A DNA stretch of 64,000 nucleotides from Bacteroidales bacterium (lineage in GTDB: Bacteria > Bacteroidota > Bacteroidia > Bacteroidales > UBA7960). Positions 56,120 to 64,000 of the stretch are shown piece after piece; within the stretch, counting starts at the first letter, position 1; the number at the start of each line of letters is the position of its first letter. A program made the position numbers and the translations under genes. The stretch is taken from positions 1 to 64,000 of the forward strand of contig SKRM01000004.1 of assembly GCA_007118495.1 (NCBI GenBank), written 5' to 3'. The notes under the pieces were generated by a model. The model made no database searches, was not told where the DNA came from, and saw nothing but the letters and a program-made list of their open reading frames with translations.

Positions 56120-56150
56120 CAAAAATACCCATAATCATTAATTCTGACAA
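56120..56150 (-). promoter_or_regulatory. Promoter of the nucleoside phosphorylase gene (TTG-N20-TATTTTTG)
   Basis: On the minus strand TTG (56150-56148) and TATTTTTG (56127-56120) are 20 bases apart, an excellent match. The predicted start near 56115 lies within a few bases of the cinA start in the other direction, so the two transcripts overlap head to head. Confidence 0.65.
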
Positions 56151-56157
56151 GAAAATT

Positions 56158-57417
56158 ATGGACGCTTATATTATATCCATTGGAGAGGAATTGCTTATTG
56201 GTCAAACTGTTAACACCAACGCATCATGGCTGGCCTCACAGCTGAACCTGGCAGGCATTGCGGTAAACGAAATTCTGGTCATACCCGATAAGGAAGAAAC
56301 CATTGCAGAAGCCATTAAAAATGCCGGAAACAAAGCTGACATTGTATTGATCACAGGTGGATTGGGCCCGACAAAAGATGATGTTACCAAAAATGCGTTA
56401 TGCGCAATTTTTGAAACTAAACTTGTCCTTAATCAAAACGTCCTGGAAGATATTAAAACTTTTTTTGGGCGTAAAAACTTAAAGATAAATGAGTTGAATG
56501 AACAGCAAGCCATGGTTCCCGAAGCTGCGGAGATTTTACCCAACCCTTTTGGAACTGCTCCGGGTTTGTGGTTTAACCAGAAGGAGAAACAGTATATAGC
56601 CATGCCAGGTGTCCCATACGAAATGAAAGAAATGGTTTTGAACCATGTTCTTCCTCGACTTAAAGACAGCAATACCAGATTCCATATCCTGCATAAGACC
56701 ATTCTCACACATGGAATTGGAGAATCATTTCTGGCTCAAAAAATCACCAACTGGGAGCATTCTTTGCCTGACTTTATGAATCTTGCCTACCTGCCATCAA
56801 CCGGCATTGTGAAATTAAGGCTAACAGCAAAGGGGTATAACGCCGAACAGCTTCAATCATCAATCAATGATGCTGTTGAAGAACTGAAACAAATAATCCA
56901 GGAATATATTTGGGGGTATGACGATGATACCCTTGAAAATCTTGCCGGCAAGCAGCTTCTTGAGCGAAAGCAGACCCTGGCTGCGGCTGAGAGCTGCACA
57001 GGAGGTTATCTGGCACATCGTATTACGGGTGTACCCGGCTGCTCTGCCTACTTTCTCGGAAGCATCATAGCATACGACAACGCAATGAAAGAAAAACAGC
57101 TGGGAGTAGACAAACAGCTCATTGAGAAATACGGAGCCGTAAGCGAAGAGGTGGTAGCAGCCATGGTAAGGGGCACCATTGAAAGTATTGGGTCAGATTA
57201 TGCTTTGGGAGTTACAGGAATTGCCGGACCTTCAGGAGGCACCTCCGAAAAACCTGTGGGCACCACATGGATTGCCGCAGCAAGCCGTTCACGCATAATT
57301 AGCCGACAATATTCATTCGGCGATAACAGGGAACGAAACATCGTACGCGCCACCAACGCGGCTTTGGCGCTTTTGCATGAATTGTTCAGAGAAGAAAGTC
57401 CAAAGAACAAGGTATAG
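56158..57417 (+). CDS. cinA: CinA-family protein, NMN deamidase-related
   Basis: The N-terminal MoCF-like domain (MDAYIISIGEELLIGQTVNTN, LITGGLGPTKDDVTK) is linked to a C-terminal CinA domain with AAAESCTGGYLAHRITGVPG, the nicotinamide-mononucleotide deamidase signature, and LGVTGIAGPSGG. ATG 56158 gives 419 residues, the normal full length; the tracked start at 56086 lies upstream of the promoter's start site. CinA helps recycle NMN formed by DNA ligase. The next gene is fbp. Confidence 0.92.
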   Translation: MDAYIISIGEELLIGQTVNTNASWLASQLNLAGIAVNEILVIPDKEETIAEAIKNAGNKADIVLITGGLGPTKDDVTKNALCAIFETKLVLNQNVLEDIKTFFGRKNLKINELNEQQAMVPEAAEILPNPFGTAPGLWFNQKEKQYIAMPGVPYEMKEMVLNHVLPRLKDSNTRFHILHKTILTHGIGESFLAQKITNWEHSLPDFMNLAYLPSTGIVKLRLTAKGYNAEQLQSSINDAVEELKQIIQEYIWGYDDDTLENLAGKQLLERKQTLAAAESCTGGYLAHRITGVPGCSAYFLGSIIAYDNAMKEKQLGVDKQLIEKYGAVSEEVVAAMVRGTIESIGSDYALGVTGIAGPSGGTSEKPVGTTWIAAASRSRIISRQYSFGDNRERNIVRATNAALALLHELFREESPKNKV

Positions 57418-57477
57418 TGTTGAAAGCCTTTGTTTAATGAAAAATTAGTTGTTTCTTGTACAGAAAAATATTTTATC

Positions 57478-58500
57478 ATGGTTCACCGCAGTCAAATAAC
57501 CACCCTGACACAATTTATCATCCAGAGGCAATCAGAATATCCCCACGCCAAGGGTGCCATGACCAGGTTACTGAACGATATCGCAACAGCTGCAAAAATT
57601 GTGAACAGAGAAATCAATGCTGCCGGACTGGTCGATATCCTGGGCACTGTTGGAAAGGAAAATATTCAGGGAGAAACCCAAAAGAAGCTGGATGTTTTCG
57701 CCAACGATATGTTTATTACTGCCTTGAAAGGCGGAGGAGAATGCTGTGCCATTGCTTCAGAAGAGAACGAAAAGGTAATCTCATTCAGTAACGAATTTTC
57801 TGAACTGGGAAAATATGTGGTCGCCATGGATCCGCTTGATGGCAGCAGTAATATCGAGGCCAATGTTTCAATCGGAACTATTTTCAGCATCTACAGGAGG
57901 GTAACTGAGGCCGGAGGTGGCAGACAGGAAGACCTGCTGCAACCAGGCATTCATCTGGCAGCAGCCGGTTATATTATCTACGGTTCATCTACCATGTTGG
58001 TTTACACCACAGGTAAAGGCGTAAATGGGTTCACGCTTGATCCGTCTGTTGGTATTTTTTGCCTGTCTCATCCTGACATGAAATTTCCCACCCACGCCAA
58101 TATATATTCCATCAATGAGGGCAATTACATTTTCTTTCCAGAGGGTGTAAAAAAATATATCAAGTACTGCCAGGAAAATGACAGTGAAACATTCAGGCCT
58201 TATACCTCAAGGTATATCGGGTCACTGGTGGCTGATTTTCACCGCAACCTTATCAAGGGGGGTATTTTCCTCTACCCCGGTACAACAAAAAACCCGGATG
58301 GAAAGCTAAGACTGCTTTATGAATGCAATCCCATCGCATATATAGCTGAACAAGCTGGTGGAAAAGCTAGTACAGGTTTTAAAAGGATACTCGAAATTGA
58401 ACCCAAAACGCTCCATCAGCGGGCTCCATTCTTTGTCGGGCCAAAACACATGGTACAGAAAGTAGAGGCGTTTATGATGGAAAGCCAGGGAAATGAATAA
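57478..58500 (+). CDS. fbp: Class I fructose-1,6-bisphosphatase
   Basis: The enzyme hydrolyses fructose 1,6-bisphosphate to fructose 6-phosphate in gluconeogenesis. [26 protein letters not shown] is the metal- and phosphate-binding signature, [10 protein letters not shown] holds acidic metal ligands, and [22 protein letters not shown] lies in the substrate pocket. ATG 57478 gives 340 residues, typical for class I; the tracked TTG 57430 lacks support. With pckA in the same window it gives the irreversible steps of glucose synthesis. Confidence 0.94.
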   Translation: MVHRSQITTLTQFIIQRQSEYPHAKGAMTRLLNDIATAAKIVNREINAAGLVDILGTVGKENIQGETQKKLDVFANDMFITALKGGGECCAIASEENEKVISFSNEFSELGKYVVAMDPLDGSSNIEANVSIGTIFSIYRRVTEAGGGRQEDLLQPGIHLAAAGYIIYGSSTMLVYTTGKGVNGFTLDPSVGIFCLSHPDMKFPTHANIYSINEGNYIFFPEGVKKYIKYCQENDSETFRPYTSRYIGSLVADFHRNLIKGGIFLYPGTTKNPDGKLRLLYECNPIAYIAEQAGGKASTGFKRILEIEPKTLHQRAPFFVGPKHMVQKVEAFMMESQGNE

Positions 58501-58505
58501 TTAGC

Positions 58506-61500
58506 GTGCTGAACTCCAAAGAACTTCTTAAACACTTTTCAGGTAGCAAGCCTTTCGGTGATCTGCTTCATTTTCTGAAGAGAAATACCCCGGGGTCACT
58601 CTGGCTAAAGGGAATGGCCGGCTCATCTGCAGCAATGCTGGCAGCAGCAGCCATCCAGAAGCTATCCAGGCCATGGTTATTTGTCCTTTCAGACCGTGAA
58701 TCAGCTGCCTATTTCTTCAATGACCTGGAGCAACTGCTTGGCGAATTCGGGCTAAGGTATGAAGAGAGGGATACCTTCTTTTTTCCGTCTTCGTATAAAA
58801 AACCTTTCAGTCAGCCTGAACAGGACAACGCGAGGCTTTTGCTTCGTGCAGAGGTGGTCAACAGACTGGCAACCAAACAACGTAATTCTATAGTTGTAAC
58901 TTACCCCGAGGCTCTGTGTGAAAAGGTGATTTCAAGACAAATACTCCGAAAGAATACCATGGGATTGCGTCAGGGTGAGGAAGTTTCGGTCGATTTTATC
59001 ATGGACCTGCTCATTGAGTATGGTTTTGAGATGGCCGACTTTGTGGTTGAAGCTGGTCAATTCTCAGTCAGGGGAGGGATTGTTGATGTGTTTTCTTTTT
59101 CAAACGACCTGCCTTTCAGAATAGAGATTCTGGGAGACCAGGTTGAGAGCCTGCGCACTTTCGATCCCAGCAGCCAGGTATCGGTTGACACACATGAAAC
59201 AATCAGCATTCTGCCCGATATCCGTCTTTTGTCAGAAGAAGGGCATAAGGCTGAATCTATACTCGATTCAATGCCCGGCAATGTACTCATCTGGGCAGAA
59301 GATATTGCACTCTGCCTGGATATGGTCAGGCATGCATTTGATCAACAGCATACAGACACAGAGTCATTTACAACGGCTGATTACATTCTTGATAAATTCA
59401 GCTCTTCAAAACTGGTAGAGTTTCGCAAACCATACCTGGCAAAACCCGACACAGATGTGGTACACTTCGATTTTATTCCCCAGCCCAATTTCAACAAACA
59501 ATTTGAGCTGCTGGTTCAGAACCTCTCTGCCAATACCAGACAAGGTTTCACGAATTTCATACTATTTGATACCAGACAACAGGTAAACAGGATACAAGAT
59601 ATATTTTCATCACTCCAGGCCTCAGATCAAAAAAACAGGGAATTCAAATACGAATCCATATTGCTGAGTTTGCATGAGGGCTTCACTGACCGGTTGACAA
59701 AAACGGCGTATTATACCGACCATCAGATTTTTGAACGATTCCACCGCTACAGGCTCAGGGATAAATTCCCCGGACGGAGAACCCTTACACTAAAGTCACT
59801 TTTCAACCTGAAACCAGGCGACTATGTGACCCATATTGACCATGGAGTTGGTATTTTCAGTGGATTGGAAAAAATAGAAGTCAACGGCAGGCTGCAGGAA
59901 GCCATCCGGCTGGTCTACAAAAACAATGATATCCTCTATATCAGTATCCACAGCCTGCACCGTATTTCAAAATTCACTGGAAAAGAAGGTGTTGCACCCA
60001 GTCTGCACCGCCTTGGCTCAGGAGTCTGGAGCAAGCTCAAAAACAAAACAAAGCAAAAGGTCAAAGATATAGCACATGACCTGATCTCACTTTACGCAAA
60101 ACGAAGGGCACAACAGGGTTTTTCGTTTTCGCCTGACAGCTACCTGCAGCACGAACTTGAAGCATCATTCATGTTCCAGGATACCCCTGACCAGGAAAAA
60201 GCAACTGTTGATGTCAAAAAAGATATGGAAGAAAGCCATCCCATGGACAGGCTGATTTGCGGAGATGTGGGGTTTGGAAAAACAGAGATTGCCATCAGGG
60301 CTGCCTTCAAGGCTGTTTCAGATTCAAAACAAGTAGCCTTGCTGGTCCCAACTACCATACTGGCTCTTCAACATTACCACACTTTTAGTGACAGGTTGAA
60401 GGATTTTCCGTGTACAATCGACTATGTAAGCCGTTTCAGGTCAAGCTATGAAAAAAAACAAACGCTACAGGCTGCCAAAGAGGGTAAGGTTGATATACTC
60501 ATAGGCACCCACAGGCTGCTAAGTAAAGATGTTGGATTCAAAGACCTGGGTTTGCTCATCATCGACGAGGAGCAAAAATTTGGGGTGTCTGCAAAGGAAA
60601 AACTAAAAAACATCCGGGTAAATGTTGATACCCTGACCCTTACTGCCACCCCCATCCCCCGGACACTGCAATTCTCACTCATGGGTGCCAGAGATCTTTC
60701 GTTTATTAACACACCTCCTCCCAACAGGTATCCCATCATTACCGAAGTGCATGTTTTCAGTGAAGACCTGATCAGGGAAGCAATCATGTACGAAGTTTCA
60801 AGGGGTGGACAGGTATTCTTTGTGCATAACAGGGTGCAGAACATTGAAGAAGTAGCAGCCATCATTAAAAAAGCTTGTCCGGGTGTAAGTATTGCTGTCG
60901 GACATGGTCAGCTTGAGGGAAGCAAACTTGAAAAGATCATGGTTGAATTTATACATGGTGAATACGATGTACTTGTGTCGACTACCATCATAGAGTCTGG
61001 TCTTGATATTCCCAATGCCAATACCATCATCATCAACAACGCACATCATTTTGGATTGAGTGACCTCCACCAAATGAGGGGCCGTGTCGGAAGAACCAAC
61101 AAAAAAGCCTTCTGCTATCTGTTATCACAACCTTTATCAACACTCACCGATGAGGCCAGAAAAAGGCTCAAGGCCATTGAAGAATTTTCAGAGCTTGGAA
61201 GCGGTTTCAATATCGCCATGCGCGACCTTGACATTCGTGGCGCAGGCAATCTGCTGGGAGCTGAGCAAAGTGGTTTTATTTCAGATATAGGTTTTGAGAC
61301 CTATCATAAAATTCTGGATGAAGCCATGGCTGAATTAAGAGAAGAGGAGTTCAGGAATCTTCTTCCTGAAGACACCACCATGCCCGCCCGGGCCAGACGT
61401 GAATGTCAGCTTGAAACTGATCTGGAACTCATGATTCCGAGCAATTACGTGGCCAGCACAGAAGAAAGGGTACAATTGTACAAAGAGCTTGACGGAATTG

Positions 61501-61853
61501 AACAAGAGAGTGATCTGCAGGCTTTTGCTTCAAGGATGAAAGACAGGTTTGGCCCCCTGCCACCTTCAGTAAGCGGACTTTTTCAGGCTGTTAGGCTAAG
61601 GTGGCTGGCAGCTGAAGCAGGATTCGAAAAAATTATTCTCAAGTCAGAAAAACTCATAGGTTATCTTCCTGACAGTGAACAATCAGATTATTACCAGGGA
61701 GAAATGTTCGGCAGGGTCATTCAATATACCCAGGCAAATGCCCGCAGATGCCAGATCAAAGAATCAGACCAAAAAATTTCACTGACCATCGGGCAAGTGG
61801 AACATATTGATGTTGCCCTTGACCTTATGAGAGATCTTTCAGCAGCTCACTGA
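58506..61853 (+). CDS. mfd: Transcription-repair coupling factor Mfd
   Basis: Mfd removes stalled RNA polymerase and brings in UvrA. The UvrB-like N-terminal domains (FSVRGGIVDVFSFSNDLPFRIE) are followed by the polymerase-interacting CarD-like domain (LKPGDYVTHIDHGVGIFSGL) and the helicase core: CGDVGFGKTEIAIR, LIIDEEQKFGVSAKEKL, LTATPIPRTLQFSLMG, QMRGRVGR. The C-terminal TRCF domain ends the 1115 residues. The start is GTG 58506, as no upstream ATG is in frame and the next ATG would cut conserved sequence. The end overlaps glmM by 29 bases. Confidence 0.95.
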   Translation: MLNSKELLKHFSGSKPFGDLLHFLKRNTPGSLWLKGMAGSSAAMLAAAAIQKLSRPWLFVLSDRESAAYFFNDLEQLLGEFGLRYEERDTFFFPSSYKKPFSQPEQDNARLLLRAEVVNRLATKQRNSIVVTYPEALCEKVISRQILRKNTMGLRQGEEVSVDFIMDLLIEYGFEMADFVVEAGQFSVRGGIVDVFSFSNDLPFRIEILGDQVESLRTFDPSSQVSVDTHETISILPDIRLLSEEGHKAESILDSMPGNVLIWAEDIALCLDMVRHAFDQQHTDTESFTTADYILDKFSSSKLVEFRKPYLAKPDTDVVHFDFIPQPNFNKQFELLVQNLSANTRQGFTNFILFDTRQQVNRIQDIFSSLQASDQKNREFKYESILLSLHEGFTDRLTKTAYYTDHQIFERFHRYRLRDKFPGRRTLTLKSLFNLKPGDYVTHIDHGVGIFSGLEKIEVNGRLQEAIRLVYKNNDILYISIHSLHRISKFTGKEGVAPSLHRLGSGVWSKLKNKTKQKVKDIAHDLISLYAKRRAQQGFSFSPDSYLQHELEASFMFQDTPDQEKATVDVKKDMEESHPMDRLICGDVGFGKTEIAIRAAFKAVSDSKQVALLVPTTILALQHYHTFSDRLKDFPCTIDYVSRFRSSYEKKQTLQAAKEGKVDILIGTHRLLSKDVGFKDLGLLIIDEEQKFGVSAKEKLKNIRVNVDTLTLTATPIPRTLQFSLMGARDLSFINTPPPNRYPIITEVHVFSEDLIREAIMYEVSRGGQVFFVHNRVQNIEEVAAIIKKACPGVSIAVGHGQLEGSKLEKIMVEFIHGEYDVLVSTTIIESGLDIPNANTIIINNAHHFGLSDLHQMRGRVGRTNKKAFCYLLSQPLSTLTDEARKRLKAIEEFSELGSGFNIAMRDLDIRGAGNLLGAEQSGFISDIGFETYHKILDEAMAELREEEFRNLLPEDTTMPARARRECQLETDLELMIPSNYVASTEERVQLYKELDGIEQESDLQAFASRMKDRFGPLPPSVSGLFQAVRLRWLAAEAGFEKIILKSEKLIGYLPDSEQSDYYQGEMFGRVIQYTQANARRCQIKESDQKISLTIGQVEHIDVALDLMRDLSAAH

Positions 61854-63222
61854 TATCCTGCATAATTTTATTGGCAATATGGTCTGCGGTACCAGGGCTG
61901 GTGCTTTCTGCATACAGCCTTATGATGGGCTCGGTATTGGATAACCTCAGATGCACCCATTCATTATCAAACCAGATCTTTAAGCCATCTGTCATGTCAA
62001 TCCGATTCCGTCCATACTTTTCAGCGAGTCTGGATATGATATTTTTAAGGTTTACGTCGGGTGATAGCTCAATTTTGTTTTTTGAGATATGGTATTGAGG
62101 ATATTTTTTTTTCAGCCTGCTGCAGGTAAGTCCTGATTTGGCCATCTGTGTCAAAAAGAGGGCAATACCAACCAGTGCATCGCGGCCGTAATGCAGGGAA
62201 GGATAAATTACACCACCATTGCCTTCGCCTCCGATAATGGCATTATGTTCTTTCATTGCAGCCACCACATTGACTTCGCCAACTGCTGAATAAAAATGCT
62301 GACCTCCCCTGGCTGAGGTAATCTCTGCCAATGCCTGACTCGACGAAAGATTGCTCACTGTGTTGCCAGGTGTATGAGATAACACATAATCTGACACAGA
62401 CACCAGGGTGTATTCTTCACCAAACATCTCACCATCTTCACAAACAATGGCCAGTCTGTCAACATCAGGGTCAACGGCAAAACCCACATGGGCATTGGCT
62501 TTGACTACTTCATCCGACAACCGCTGCAGATGCTCTGGCAATGGTTCAGGATTATGTTTGAACAAACCTGTTGGATCACAATAAATTTCTGTAACATGCT
62601 CAACACCAAGAGCCTTTAGAAGTTTTGGCACTGCTATACCCCCAGACGAATTGATGCCGTCAACCACAACTGAGAATCCGGCTGCGGCAATGGCATGTGC
62701 ATCGACCAACGGCAGTGAAAGTATCTTGTCGATATGGAGCTGCAAAAGCTTATCGTCAGAGGCATACTTGCCCAATTTCTCAACCGGGACAAACCTGAAT
62801 GAGCCTGGGTCTGAAAAAGCCTTCATTTCTACACCCTGCTCAGCGGTAAGAAACTCACCTGACTCGTTGAGCAGCTTAAGTGCGTTCCAGTTTCTGGGAT
62901 TATGGCTTGCAGTAATAATGATGCCACCCTGGGCTTCATAGGCCTTTACCCCGATTTCAATGGTCGGAGTGGTTGAAAGGCCTGCATCAACAACATCTAT
63001 GCCCAGAGCCTGCAAGGTAGAAACCACAAGGCTGCTGACCATCTGACCGGATACACGCCCGTCTCTTCCTAAAACAACAACAATCTTCTTTTCCGGGTTC
63101 CTGCCAATCAACCACATACCATACGCTCCTGCAAACTCCACAATATCAACTGGCGAAAGACCTTCGCGGGGTGCTCCACCAATGGTGCCTCTAATGCCTG
63201 AAATGGATTGAATTAGTGTCAT
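61825..63222 (-). CDS. glmM: Phosphoglucosamine mutase / phosphohexomutase
   Basis: GlmM converts glucosamine 6-phosphate to glucosamine 1-phosphate for UDP-GlcNAc, which feeds peptidoglycan and LPS. The N-terminal ISGIRGTIGG, the phosphoserine loop IITASHNPRNWNALK, the metal-binding FAVDPDVDRLAIV, the sugar loop GGEGNGGVI, and the C-terminal RLSNTEPIIRLYAES are intact. The 465 residues match Bacteroidota GlmM; phosphomannomutase activity is the alternative. It converges on mfd with a 29-base overlap and is divergent from tamL. Confidence 0.9.
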   Translation of the reverse strand: MTLIQSISGIRGTIGGAPREGLSPVDIVEFAGAYGMWLIGRNPEKKIVVVLGRDGRVSGQMVSSLVVSTLQALGIDVVDAGLSTTPTIEIGVKAYEAQGGIIITASHNPRNWNALKLLNESGEFLTAEQGVEMKAFSDPGSFRFVPVEKLGKYASDDKLLQLHIDKILSLPLVDAHAIAAAGFSVVVDGINSSGGIAVPKLLKALGVEHVTEIYCDPTGLFKHNPEPLPEHLQRLSDEVVKANAHVGFAVDPDVDRLAIVCEDGEMFGEEYTLVSVSDYVLSHTPGNTVSNLSSSQALAEITSARGGQHFYSAVGEVNVVAAMKEHNAIIGGEGNGGVIYPSLHYGRDALVGIALFLTQMAKSGLTCSRLKKKYPQYHISKNKIELSPDVNLKNIISRLAEKYGRNRIDMTDGLKIWFDNEWVHLRLSNTEPIIRLYAESTSPGTADHIANKIMQDISELLKDLS

Positions 63223-63245
63223 AGTTGTCTAAAAAGTTAAGTACA

Positions 63246-63253
63246 CAAAAGTA
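63246..63253 (-). promoter_or_regulatory. -7 element upstream of glmM
   Basis: Minus-strand TACTTTTG matches TAnnTTTG, 23 bases before the glmM ATG. A good -33 TTG is not seen. Confidence 0.45.
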
Positions 63254-63329
63254 CATGAAAATTTTCACCAGTAGATAAATCTTGTGAATCCAGAGCAGTA
63301 TAGTATGTAAAAAACTAAGCTTAAATGGC

Positions 63330-63337
63330 TAAATTTG
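63330..63337 (+). promoter_or_regulatory. -7 element abutting the tamL start
   Basis: TAAATTTG, then CGTT, then the GTG start. As for guaA, transcription would begin at or beside the start codon. No convincing -33 TTG is visible. Confidence 0.4.
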
Positions 63338-63341
63338 CGTT

Positions 63342-64000
63342 GTGAAAATAAAATCGCCATATATCGCTTTGATGCTCACCGGGCTGCTTATGCTTGCCGG
63401 CTGTGCGCCTACGCGCAACATTCCTGACGGAGAATATCTTCTTACCAGAAACAGGATAGAGGTTATTGACGCAGAAGTTGAGCATCCACAGCTGAGAAAC
63501 TTCATCAGGCAGCAACCAAACCGGCGTATATTTGGATTTTACCGTTTCCACCTCAATGTGTACCAATGGGCTGAAAGAAAGCCAGACAGTAGTTTCAGAC
63601 GGTGGATGCAAGAGAGTATCGGAGAGGAACCTGTAATTTTTGATCCGTTTCTGGTAGACCATACCAAGAGGCAGTTTGAGCTGTACCTTCACAACAGGGG
63701 ATATTTCAACCATGAGGTGAGCCACACCACCAATACACGGCGAAAACGTATTAATGTTACTTATCAGCTGCAGGGAAACCAGCCCTATACCATCCGCGAT
63801 ATCAGTTATTCGATCAGAGATAACCAACTGGCCAGATTTGTATATAATGACACCGTTAATTCACTGATAAGGTCAGGGCAACGTTATGATACTGAAGATT
63901 TGCAGAGAGAACGGCAACGCCTGACAAGGTATTTGAAAGATGAGGGGTTTTTTAACTTCTCCAGAGATTTCATTTTCTTTCAGGTTGACAGTACTCTGAG
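63342..64000 (+). CDS. tamL: TamL, lipidated TamA-type outer-membrane assembly protein (5' part)
   Basis: The open frame runs off the window end, so the ORF track omitted it. It starts at GTG 63342 with VKIKSPYIALMLTGLLMLAGC, a lipoprotein signal whose lipobox LAGC puts the lipid on residue 21. The text after it (RNIPDGEYLLTRNRIEV) is typical of the Bacteroidota lipidated TamA. POTRA-like repeats follow (FELYLHNRGYFNHEVSHT, INVTYQLQGNQPYTIRDISY, LQRERQRLTRYLKDEGFFNF). A C-terminal barrel should lie beyond the window. TamL works with TamB to assemble outer-membrane proteins. ATG 63372 would remove the basic N-terminus and is less likely. Confidence 0.85.
   Translation, partial: MKIKSPYIALMLTGLLMLAGCAPTRNIPDGEYLLTRNRIEVIDAEVEHPQLRNFIRQQPNRRIFGFYRFHLNVYQWAERKPDSSFRRWMQESIGEEPVIFDPFLVDHTKRQFELYLHNRGYFNHEVSHTTNTRRKRINVTYQLQGNQPYTIRDISYSIRDNQLARFVYNDTVNSLIRSGQRYDTEDLQRERQRLTRYLKDEGFFNFSRDFIFFQVDSTL

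Noticed and set aside
63321-63827. Minus-strand ORF of 168 residues at the window end
   Set aside because: It is a shadow of tamL. The plus strand encodes a lipoprotein signal and POTRA-like sequence, while the minus frame has no recognisable features.

Overview
The window reads as chromosomal core DNA of a member of the Bacteroidota, most likely an anaerobic or facultative Bacteroidales/Marinilabiliales-type lineage. Four things point there: type IX secretion/gliding genes (porU, porV, a PorP/SprF-family gene, gldJ); many promoters with the Bacteroidota -7 element TAnnTTTG and few clear Shine-Dalgarno sites; the cluster parA-parB-DUF5683-dapB-lepB; and a lipoprotein TamA (TamL). A coenzyme-A-dependent 2-oxoacid:ferredoxin oxidoreductase and ATP-type PEP carboxykinase suggest anaerobic-style carbon metabolism. 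I see no phage, insertion sequence, CRISPR array, tRNA or rRNA.

Layout. 1-10.2 kb: tail of an unknown gene, a Na+/solute symporter divergent from recR, a glycosyltransferase fused to a sugar-transferase-like region, an orphan 2-oxoacid dehydrogenase E2, a 390-bp intergenic stretch with facing octamer arrays, a DnaQ-type exonuclease, a short FAH-family enzyme, rlmI and a MATE exporter. 10.3-19 kb: a GH3 glycosidase/beta-lactamase-like fusion, a membrane protein, then parA-parB-DUF5683-dapB-lepB. 19-28.3 kb: arginine decarboxylase with a structured leader, ftsK-lolA, a LysM/periplasmic-binding fusion, guaA and a YggS protein. 28.3-34 kb: a PEP carboxykinase with an unusual ~210-residue C-terminal extension, a cold-shock protein, a nucleotide-kinase-like ATPase paired with dCMP deaminase, an isoaspartyl peptidase and an OmpH protein. 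34-46.6 kb: recQ, kdsD-lptB, ispF, porV and porU, then a PorP/SprF gene with gldJ. 46.7-54.3 kb: murF, anmK, and an overlapping four-gene operon of symporter, class III CoA-transferase and two ferredoxin-oxidoreductase subunits. 54.3-64 kb: a SirB1-like protein and nucleoside phosphorylase divergent from cinA-fbp-mfd, then glmM and the start of tamL.

How the genes connect. Several serve the envelope: murF, glmM, anmK, the GH3/beta-lactamase fusion and dapB for peptidoglycan; kdsD and lptB for LPS; lolA, tamL, ompH and the T9SS genes for outer-membrane biogenesis and secretion. parAB and ftsK handle chromosome segregation; recR, recQ and mfd handle repair. pckA, fbp and the oxidoreductase operon belong to central carbon flow.

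The most unusual items are the PEP carboxykinase extension, the symporter/CoA-transferase/ferredoxin-oxidoreductase operon (a candidate pathway for reductive carboxylation of imported organic acids), the facing octamer arrays, the degenerate sugar-transferase fusion and the hairpin leader before arginine decarboxylase. All functional statements rest on reading motifs by eye; no database search was run.
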